Virus record (IMG/VR): IMGVR_UViG_3300025151_000193
Location: 1 to 30,036 of that record
DNA: 30,036 nt
Reading direction: 5' to 3' (one strand)
Source of the DNA: a virus
The first letter of the stretch is position 1. Each line of letters opens with the position of its first letter. Positions 23,539 to 30,036 of this stretch are shown here, in pieces. The notes under the pieces were generated by a model. It worked only from the letters and a program-made list of their open reading frames with translations. It made no database searches and was not told the DNA's origin. The position numbers were made by a program, and so were the translations under genes.

Positions 23539-25035
23539 TTAGCTCTTGAAAAGAACAAAGTTGTTAGCCGCTTGAGTGACCAAGCATCTTTCAGATAGAT
23601 AGTGAATCTCCATCTTGTCAATGCTTGAACTTGTAGGCCCACCAACTGAACCAGTAACCCAAGATTTCATTCTTCGGTCATCAGCTTCAGACGCACGGTA
23701 ACGTACGTGAAGGAATGGACGTCTTACATTTTTTCCAAGCTGTTGATCATATACAGATGAAGTTCCTGCTGGAGTAAGAACACCAGAAAGACCACCTACA
23801 AGACCACGAGTGGAAGCATCGTTAAGATATTTCCAGTCAGTTTTGTAGAAGTCATAAGATCCACGGCGGAATCCTGTGAAGCCAAGATTCAATGCCATGT
23901 CTTCTGAGTTTTCAAACACCCCGTAAGCAGTACCACCTTGTGAACCCGCAGAAAGACCAGCTAAAAGATCATCAATATACAAGTTAGCATCTCTGTTTAA
24001 GAAAAGTAAATTTTCTTCGATAGCACCTTGCTTATCAAGTTCTTTTAATAGCTTGTCAAATTCATCAAGCTGATCAGCATCTGTAGTAGCTGAATCAAAT
24101 TGATTTTCTGAAACAATTCCGCGAGACTCGATAGCCGCAAAAAGTCCCTCAGTGCCCTGCAACAAGTTACCTTCTGCATCAGCAGCAGCAGAGATTCCAG
24201 TTCCTGTGTCAACAACTCCGTCGCTATTAGCATCAGTTCCAAATCCTACAGCTTTTTCAGCTTCAACCATAGACATTTCTAAGTAATCTTCAAACCGAAC
24301 GCGAGTATCGCCCTCAGCTTTCATATACCACAAATATCCTGTTTGTCCAGCTTCTCCAGAAACTTCAACCCAACCAATCTGAGCAGTGTCAGAACCTGAA
24401 ATCTCAAAGTGATCTTTGATGATAATAGGCTTGTTGGTAAAGCTTTTGAATGTAGGCTGAACAGCGCCGGCCATAGTATCTGTACCTTTGTCATATTCAG
24501 AACCGTAAACAAAGAACTTAATAACTTGATCATCGGTATCAGCTATACCTGCTAAGTCATCTACATTTTCTCCGCCGTAAGGCTTGATTGTCAATTGACT
24601 AGTGCTAGCCTCAGAACCAGCCGTAACAATAGCTTTGAATACAACGCTATTTACAGTAGCTACAACAGTTGCTCCTTTTCTAACAGCGTGAGCTTCAGTT
24701 GTACCTGAATCAATCCCTGTGATTGTATCGATCACACCTGTAGTTGGATTAATCTGACCGTTATAAGCCAAGTGAAGACGACCCTGCTCAGACCAAATAA
24801 CTTGATCAGAAGCCATAGGCATTTCTGCACCTACCATACGTAGGAAAGATGAAATCGAACGGTTTCCATAACGCTCTACTTCTTGTTGGTAAAGCTCTGG
24901 AAGATATTGTTGCGACCAGTTTGCACCACCTGTACCGTGAAAGTTTAGGTAGTTTGTGTTAAGAGTAGCTTTTTCCACGGAGGGGGTTACAATCCCACCG
25001 GTTAAGCCACCAAATTGGACATTATTTTCTGCCAT
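23539..25035 (-). CDS. Major capsid protein, 498 aa
   Basis: This gene sits immediately after the scaffold-like gene (2-nt gap) and before a strong terminator, the standard place for the major capsid protein. The length suits an HK97-fold capsid of crAss-like or T7-like size. The N-terminal part (GTGGANWSQQYLPELYQQEV, then SSFLRMVGAEMPM and DQVIWSEQGRL) resembles the N-arm/E-loop region of capsids I recall from marine and Bacteroidota phages. The C-terminus includes RPFLHVRYRASEADDRRMKS. Codon use differs from its neighbours: the end of the gene favours GAC, AAG, CAC, AAC and TTC over the AAT/AAA/TTT usual here, as expected for strong expression. The HK97 fold is inferred. Confidence 0.82.
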   Translation of the reverse strand: MAENNVQFGGLTGGIVTPSVEKATLNTNYLNFHGTGGANWSQQYLPELYQQEVERYGNRSISSFLRMVGAEMPMASDQVIWSEQGRLHLAYNGQINPTTGVIDTITGIDSGTTEAHAVRKGATVVATVNSVVFKAIVTAGSEASTSQLTIKPYGGENVDDLAGIADTDDQVIKFFVYGSEYDKGTDTMAGAVQPTFKSFTNKPIIIKDHFEISGSDTAQIGWVEVSGEAGQTGYLWYMKAEGDTRVRFEDYLEMSMVEAEKAVGFGTDANSDGVVDTGTGISAAADAEGNLLQGTEGLFAAIESRGIVSENQFDSATTDADQLDEFDKLLKELDKQGAIEENLLFLNRDANLYIDDLLAGLSAGSQGGTAYGVFENSEDMALNLGFTGFRRGSYDFYKTDWKYLNDASTRGLVGGLSGVLTPAGTSSVYDQQLGKNVRRPFLHVRYRASEADDRRMKSWVTGSVGGPTSSSIDKMEIHYLSERCLVTQAANNFVLFKS

Positions 25036-25037
25036 TT

Positions 25038-26276
25038 TTAATAATTTTTAAGTTTAAGTTTTAATTTTGAAGTATCATCTCCTAAAACTCTTGCTTTTAT
25101 TCCGCTTGTATCATTAGTTTTGTTATGAACCCCTCTCGGGTCCATGTTAATGTTTTTAGCAGACTTCATACTCTCTTTTATTGCATCGGATTTACCCTGC
25201 TGATAAAAATGATTAGCAATTGCATCCGGATTCATAGCAGCAAACAAGGATTTGTGATAACCTTTAGCGTCATCCATAACATTATCTTCATTTAAAAACT
25301 TTTTAACGAAATTATTAATGTCGCTTTGGTTTGTTTTTACCTCATTAGCATTTTTTACATTAAATCTATAGCGTTTATCTGCAACCTTGAACTCAAAACC
25401 TTTGAATTCATCATTAAACACTTGATCTGTTTTTTGTAAAAACACATTCTGAGCTTGTTTGGCTATTTTTGATGTTTCTTCGTTTTCTTTGGTATATCTA
25501 TTAAAGAAATCTACAGCTTTTTGTTGATCTGGTGTGAGCCTAGACCCCGCTTTAATTTCTTCATAGTATTTGGTTTTAAGACCTTCAAGTTCAGATTTAG
25601 CACTTGCTACTTCTTCCTTGAAAGCCAGCTTTTTTCTTTTGATGTCTCTTTCATCGTCGACTTCTTCATCAAATGTAAATTTATCTTCAATAAGAAAATC
25701 AATCTCATCTGATGACAAGTGCGGTTTAGATTGTTGATAATATTCTCTAAGTAACGCAAGATCATCTACATTTGAATAATCTTTATTAAGCGCTACATAA
25801 TCTTCAAGCGATCCGCCTGTTTCATTTATAAAATCAACAACTTTTTGAATATTTTCAGGAAGCTCTATACCCTGCTCCTCTTCTTTTTGAAATGCTTCTT
25901 CAACTTCTTCCGCAAGATTTTCTACTTCTTTAATGGTTTCTTCTTGCGTTTCTTCAACTTCTGGAAGTTCTTCTAAAACTAATTCCTCAGCTTTTTCTTT
26001 TACTTCTTCTTCTTGTCGTACTTCTTGCAGTTCCACTTTGGCTTCTTCCCCTGCTTCTTCAGCCGGTTCATCTCCGCGTAACACGCTGCCCTCTGCTTCT
26101 GGTTCTTGAATGGCATCTTCTGTTTGTTCAGTTTGTTCTGCAGGTGGTTGAGTTAAATCAACCTTGTACATACCGTCTTCAAATACGGCCCCTGCTTTTT
26201 CTTGTACAAGTTCTTCTTTTTCTTGTATTGATAGCTCTTCGCTTTCAACGACTTTTGCTTCAACGTTTTCAGACAT
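25038..26276 (-). CDS. Acidic scaffolding-like protein, 412 aa
   Basis: Residues about 40-150 are extremely Glu-rich (runs such as EEAGEEAKVELQEV and VEETQEETIKEVENL) and probably disordered or coiled. Residues about 220-260 form a charged helix (KKLAFKEEVASAKSELEGL). The C-terminus is basic (DDTSKLKLKLKNY), which in many phage scaffolds is the capsid-binding end. Position between portal and capsid is diagnostic. No protease motif is seen, so a fused prohead protease is not supported. The repetitive GAA/GAG codons create a low-complexity tract at about 25880-26100 that is composition, not a repeat element. Confidence 0.78.
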   Translation of the reverse strand: MSENVEAKVVESEELSIQEKEELVQEKAGAVFEDGMYKVDLTQPPAEQTEQTEDAIQEPEAEGSVLRGDEPAEEAGEEAKVELQEVRQEEEVKEKAEELVLEELPEVEETQEETIKEVENLAEEVEEAFQKEEEQGIELPENIQKVVDFINETGGSLEDYVALNKDYSNVDDLALLREYYQQSKPHLSSDEIDFLIEDKFTFDEEVDDERDIKRKKLAFKEEVASAKSELEGLKTKYYEEIKAGSRLTPDQQKAVDFFNRYTKENEETSKIAKQAQNVFLQKTDQVFNDEFKGFEFKVADKRYRFNVKNANEVKTNQSDINNFVKKFLNEDNVMDDAKGYHKSLFAAMNPDAIANHFYQQGKSDAIKESMKSAKNINMDPRGVHNKTNDTSGIKARVLGDDTSKLKLKLKNY

Positions 26277-26285
26277 AATAAAATA

Positions 26286-26321
26286 TTATAAGATTATACA
26301 CTATACATTACTTGGGTTCAA
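26286..26321 (-). promoter_or_regulatory. Candidate sigma-70-like promoter upstream of scaffold and capsid genes
   Basis: On the minus strand TTGAAC (26321-26316) and TATAAT (26298-26293) are separated by exactly 17 nt, with predicted initiation near 26286, about 10 nt before the scaffold ATG. The -10 box is a perfect consensus and the -35 matches four of six. In such A/T-rich DNA a chance match is plausible, and Bacteroidota hosts usually use a different promoter (TTTG / TAnnTTTG), which I do not see here. Confidence 0.3.
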
Positions 26322-28731
26322 AAGAACCTAAGTCAAAATCACCGCTAAGTATATCATTTCCTGCAGATTCAAATACTTTTGGCGGTAAATTATTTTTTCT
26401 TTGATTTATAAGCTCACTCTGCTGTGAGGCTTGTATTTTTGTTCGCTCGTCTTTACGGTCTTCTTTTTCTTTTATAGCAGACTTAGCACTTTCAACTTCT
26501 AATCCTTTGAGCTGCATGTTCATTTGAAACTCAAGCTTCATTAACTCTTTTTTCAAATTAGCCTCATTACTTAATTTTTGCATTTCAAGCTGAGACTCTA
26601 ACTGTTTTAATTGTGCTTTTTGGCCTGTTAATGCTTGCTGCTTTTGCACTTCCGCCTGAGCAGCAACTTGCTGCGCTTGCGCGTTCGCTTGTGCTTGTGC
26701 TTGTATATTTTGCTGTTGCATTTGTTGATCGCGTTCAAGCTTTTTCTTGCGACGTACTTTTAACATTTCGTTTGCTAATTGAACATTTTTTATTTCTCTA
26801 AGATCAATAGCGTCTTCTAAATCAACAAGACCACCGCTTAATGCAGCTTGTATATTATTTTCAAGCTTTTGTTTTTCCTCTTCATCTGGCATTAAATCAA
26901 TAAATATACCAAAATCATGCAAGTGCAGCTCTCCCAGTTCGGCTAACACAGATACATTATGAATACCTATTGCTTGTATAAATGCTTCTCTAGCCGGTGA
27001 ATACTCTATAACATCAGATATTCGTAATGATATTTTTTCAGCTGTTTCGGCTGTTAAGAATAAACCACTTTGCAATATATGTCTTGTAGCTGTATTACTG
27101 TTAGCGGCTGCTAGTTTTTGCACACCTACCAATGCTTTTGGATCAGGCGATGTTCCGTCTCTTGCTTCATTTAGACCGGTAGCATCTCTCATCATTTGTA
27201 AATAATAGTTGTACGTGCTTACAAGCGAAGCTATCTTATTGCTACCGCTGTTTGAATTGATTTCTTGAATAGGCACTTTACCTGGGTTCATATCACCATC
27301 AGACGTAAATGATCTGCCAATTACAGAACCAGTTTGAAAGAACATGTTTAATGCTTCTTGTGGATTGTAGTTTGTACCATTACCCAAATCAATTTCAGCA
27401 AGACCGTCTGCATCTAAATAAACACCGTCTGGCACCATACGCGACATTACTTGCTGCAATTTTAAATGCGTAATTTGAATCATATCAGCAAAGCTGGTAA
27501 TTCTACTAACTAATGACTCAATGCGACCATTATACATTCGAGGCGCTACTACCGAATAATTCATTCTAACCTTTGCAGCATCACTTTTAGGGCGTAACAT
27601 ATTTTCGCACAATTCCCATTTTAGCAGCATATTAGCTCCCGGCACATAGACACCATCATATAACACCTCTATATTTCTAGCTATTCTTTCAAATCTAGCG
27701 CGGGGATCTATTGGCGGGTTAAAGTTTTCATCTTTAACTATAACTTTTTCAGCTCCTGTTACGGTATTTTTAACTTTATAAACTTCATTGTGAAAAGTTT
27801 TATAATTAAAATATAATACATCAACAGTGTTATTATCGTCTCTGTTTTTTGTACTTGTAAACTTATTATAAGCTTTATAATTAGAATAAGATCCGCCTGA
27901 TAGTTTTTCCAAATCTTCGTTTGTTAAATTTGGAAATTGTTTTTTCAGTTCATTAATAGGTATTGTTTTTATTTCGCCTATATAATATATGTCTTCAAAA
28001 TACGGAGAATCTGTATATGAATAAACTAAATTACTAGGATCAACGTAGTCTATTGTTATCCCTTCCGAATCAGTATATGTTGTTTTTACAGCTCCAATAC
28101 CTAAAACAGCTAGGTCATAATATATACGCTTTTTAGTAAGCTCATACCTATTTTTTTCAAATGTTGTTGCAATTGCCTGCTCTTCGGCTATTTCAATAGC
28201 CTCCTTGTAGTTTAGTTGCATGTGCAAATCTAGCTCGTCCTGGTTAGCCGGTAAATCTGTTATACCGCTTTGGCGAGTGTTCATTTGAAATTCTTGTTGT
28301 ATAAACTGATCAAGCTCTTTAGCAGCCATATCTCTCAATATATTTTCCATATACTGAGTTCTTTTGTTTACACCAAACGGATCCTGCGAATATGCTTTTA
28401 TATCGTAAGTTCTATTTGCCATACCATTTACAACTATATCTACAAATTTAGGTATAATAGGAACTGGCTTCCAATCTAAATTAAGATAAGACAAATCACC
28501 GTTTATTGACAATTCATCTTTATATTTTTGCACAGATTGCTCACCACGTGCATATAATCTTAATTTGTGAAAATGGTTTTGATTAATATAAAAACGGTTT
28601 CCAGCAGAATCTTTTTTAAACCATTCATGCTCTATTGCTCTAGCAACGTCTTTCCCGAACTTCGGGCTAGCTTTTTCTGCATCGCTAAGCGTTTGGCTTG
28701 GAAAATAACCTTTTACAACTGATTCAGCCAT
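26308..28731 (-). CDS. Portal protein, 807 aa
   Basis: The gene follows TerL (8-nt overlap) and precedes the scaffold, the classic portal position. Residues 1-100 hold an opening typical of podovirus portals (YFPSQTLSDAEKAS, then LRLYARGEQS and LDWKPVPIIPKFVDIVVNGM). At about 515-545 is the block DATGLNEARDGTSPDPKALV, a stem/crown helix element I recall in portals of Bacteroidota phages. Residues about 655-780 are a long Gln/Ala/Lys coiled coil (QQNIQAQAQANAQAQQVAAQ) that may form a barrel inside the capsid. Twelve copies would form the DNA channel and motor dock. Portal is the firm call; subfamily is not tested. Confidence 0.85.
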   Translation of the reverse strand: MAESVVKGYFPSQTLSDAEKASPKFGKDVARAIEHEWFKKDSAGNRFYINQNHFHKLRLYARGEQSVQKYKDELSINGDLSYLNLDWKPVPIIPKFVDIVVNGMANRTYDIKAYSQDPFGVNKRTQYMENILRDMAAKELDQFIQQEFQMNTRQSGITDLPANQDELDLHMQLNYKEAIEIAEEQAIATTFEKNRYELTKKRIYYDLAVLGIGAVKTTYTDSEGITIDYVDPSNLVYSYTDSPYFEDIYYIGEIKTIPINELKKQFPNLTNEDLEKLSGGSYSNYKAYNKFTSTKNRDDNNTVDVLYFNYKTFHNEVYKVKNTVTGAEKVIVKDENFNPPIDPRARFERIARNIEVLYDGVYVPGANMLLKWELCENMLRPKSDAAKVRMNYSVVAPRMYNGRIESLVSRITSFADMIQITHLKLQQVMSRMVPDGVYLDADGLAEIDLGNGTNYNPQEALNMFFQTGSVIGRSFTSDGDMNPGKVPIQEINSNSGSNKIASLVSTYNYYLQMMRDATGLNEARDGTSPDPKALVGVQKLAAANSNTATRHILQSGLFLTAETAEKISLRISDVIEYSPAREAFIQAIGIHNVSVLAELGELHLHDFGIFIDLMPDEEEKQKLENNIQAALSGGLVDLEDAIDLREIKNVQLANEMLKVRRKKKLERDQQMQQQNIQAQAQANAQAQQVAAQAEVQKQQALTGQKAQLKQLESQLEMQKLSNEANLKKELMKLEFQMNMQLKGLEVESAKSAIKEKEDRKDERTKIQASQQSELINQRKNNLPPKVFESAGNDILSGDFDLGSFEPK
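26311..26332 (-). other. Hairpin spanning the end of the portal gene
   Basis: The minus-strand RNA CTTAGGTTC, loop TTTT, GAACCCAAG forms a 9-bp stem with one mismatch across the last portal codons. No T-tract follows, so it is a poor terminator. It could be an RNA stability or processing element, or incidental. It overlaps the -35 of the candidate promoter. Confidence 0.35.
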
Positions 28732-30036
28732 AATTATTTATTAATTTTGATTTCATGCCTTCGTTTTTATATTTAGCTATATTAAAACTTAGACTTAGTT
28801 TTTGTCTTTCTTGTTTAGGTGAATACAAGTGCCTGTTGCATGCCATAATAGCCAATCCTGAGCTAATTGCTGCGTCAAACTTTGTTCTTTTGTTTAGATC
28901 GAACTTAGCCCAATCGTTAAGTGTACCATTAAAATACATTTGGCCATATGTTCCTTCATCTGTTAATCCTACATACTTTTGTATGTATGATTCTATTGCA
29001 GCTGCATGAGCTTGCTTAATATCTTCACTTGAGTTTGGCATTCCGCCAATTTCTTTTTCAGCAGTAGATAACTTGTTAAAAGTTTTGTCAGGTCTATTAA
29101 TTGAAAACTTTCTATAACCTCTACGCTTTAAATAATATAATAATCTAGGTTTATTGTTTTCTGCAAGTATTGGCATACCATAAAAATGTAATGCCATTAA
29201 CACATCTTCAAAAAACATTTCAGCTGTTTGTGGCCGCGCAATATATTCAAGAAAAAACATATTTGCAGGAGCCTCTTCCATACTAAATTTAGTTAATCCA
29301 TGCAATGCACCCTTTGAGCCTTGCCCGTCCGTTGTTCCTGATATATCGTATGAGTCACAACCAAAAGCGCCTATGTGTTCGTTCCCAGGATATAACACCC
29401 CTCTTTTCTCTATTACGCGGTTTTGAAGATTTGCAGGCGGCACCCAACTTACTTTAAACCTGCCGTTTGGGTTTGGAGTAAATACAACATTGCTATCTTT
29501 TATTCCGTTTTCCCAGCTAAAACTTCCTTGTGTTACGCCTGCTGATGAATATATATCGTCATTGTAATCTATTTGTTCGTATATTTTTGCAAGATTAAAT
29601 ATACTATTTTGTGTTTCATCTCTAAAAGCGTGTTCTTCTGTACGCGGAAACTGCCTATACATCTCGTTTAAGGCATCCTGGTCTCCTTTTAAGCCATCAA
29701 CTTCATTGTTCCAATGATCTATAACTCCGACCTCAATAAGGTCTCCATACGGGCCTTCAATTGGTTTTTGCGGCGTATCAAAGACAGGGTTTCCAAAAGA
29801 ATCAATGAATCCTTCGTAGTTCCATTCCATAGGTATGAACAAAGAATATAATCCTGAGCGAGTCTGTCCATTGGCGTTTCGTTTTGTAACGTCCGAATCA
29901 TAATACAGTTTTTTAAAGTTTTCGCCACCTTTATCTAAAGCATTGCTTGTAGATCCCATCATACATTTACCAATAACTCGACTACCTAACCTTAATGTTG
30001 TTTTCGTGACTCGCCAGTTGTTGAGGATGTTGTCCG
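28724..30036 (-). CDS. terL: Terminase large subunit, C-terminal part (cut by the right edge)
   Basis: The frame is open to the window edge, so the N-terminal ATPase (Walker A and B) lies outside; an internal ATG at 29962 is not the start. The visible part begins DNILNNWRVTKTTL and contains GKCMMGSTSNALDKGG, where GST matches the ATPase coupling motif. The RNase-H-like nuclease follows, with Asp in FGCDSYD (near 29352), the ILAENN motif II acid (near 29165), and a final Asp in KFDAAIS (near 28875). These residues cut concatemeric DNA during headful or site-specific packaging. It overlaps the portal start by 8 nt (ATGGCTGA). The identification is secure; packaging type cannot be read from this half. 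Confidence 0.88.
   Translation of the reverse strand, partial: DNILNNWRVTKTTLRLGSRVIGKCMMGSTSNALDKGGENFKKLYYDSDVTKRNANGQTRSGLYSLFIPMEWNYEGFIDSFGNPVFDTPQKPIEGPYGDLIEVGVIDHWNNEVDGLKGDQDALNEMYRQFPRTEEHAFRDETQNSIFNLAKIYEQIDYNDDIYSSAGVTQGSFSWENGIKDSNVVFTPNPNGRFKVSWVPPANLQNRVIEKRGVLYPGNEHIGAFGCDSYDISGTTDGQGSKGALHGLTKFSMEEAPANMFFLEYIARPQTAEMFFEDVLMALHFYGMPILAENNKPRLLYYLKRRGYRKFSINRPDKTFNKLSTAEKEIGGMPNSSEDIKQAHAAAIESYIQKYVGLTDEGTYGQMYFNGTLNDWAKFDLNKRTKFDAAISSGLAIMACNRHLYSPKQERQKLSLSFNIAKYKNEGMKSKLINNYG

Noticed and set aside
25880-26100. Repetitive cttctt tract as a DNA repeat element
   Set aside because: It is the antisense of GAA/GAG codons in the acidic scaffold tract; no regular unit length or spacer is present.
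26600-26720. Gln/Ala repeat in the portal C-terminus as a tandem DNA repeat
   Set aside because: Codons vary within the tract and it reads as a coiled-coil composition bias, not a copied DNA unit.
1-30036. tRNA genes, CRISPR arrays, integrase or attachment sites
   Set aside because: Coding packing leaves no gap above about 75 nt, and I saw no cloverleaf, direct-repeat array or recombinase motif.

Overview
The window is 30 kb of an A+T-rich tailed-phage genome carrying part of the structural, packaging and lysis module. Every gene I can support lies on the minus strand, so transcription runs from high to low coordinates. It starts with a terminase cut by the right edge and ends with a small gene cut by the left edge. 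I found no tRNA, integrase, insertion sequence, CRISPR array or replication gene.

Host inference: signal peptides ending in ...FNVQSQ and ...LTYAQ are typical of Bacteroidota, especially Flavobacteriia. Most starts have an A/T-rich leader (such as ATTAATATG or TTTTATTATG) in place of a Shine-Dalgarno site, as in that phylum. A marine flavobacterial phage is my best guess. Several small gene families (PSAYASG-motif proteins, a DUF5872-like protein) are, from memory, common in marine viral metagenomes. The order TerL, portal, scaffold, major capsid, head protein, two ring/adaptor proteins, about 1400-aa muzzle/stabilisation protein, fibre, internal proteins resembles crAss-like and related short-tailed phages. 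No search was run, so lineage is inference.

Layout: 30036-25038 holds TerL (partial), portal and an acidic scaffold-like protein. At 25035-22707 come the major capsid protein and a 252-aa head-region protein, each followed by an intrinsic terminator, which should step down expression of what follows. At 22656-16516 are two adaptor/ring proteins and the muzzle. At 16514-12399 are a receptor-binding or adhesin-like protein with cadherin/Ig-like repeats, a small beta-rich protein and a cupin-like protein. At 12411-3566 are three internal virion protein candidates, the last a 2203-aa polyprotein-like ejection protein with a zinc-protease HEILH motif.

From 3568 to 1 is a chain of small, often 1- or 4-nt-overlapping genes. 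It includes several tiny Lys/Cys-rich proteins, an M15 endopeptidase (lysin), a secreted outer-membrane-barrel-like protein, a one-helix spanin/holin-like protein, an exported thioredoxin-fold protein lacking its CxxC, and a 14-codon Cys-rich micro-ORF. This distal cluster is the least understood part and the best place to look for new biology.
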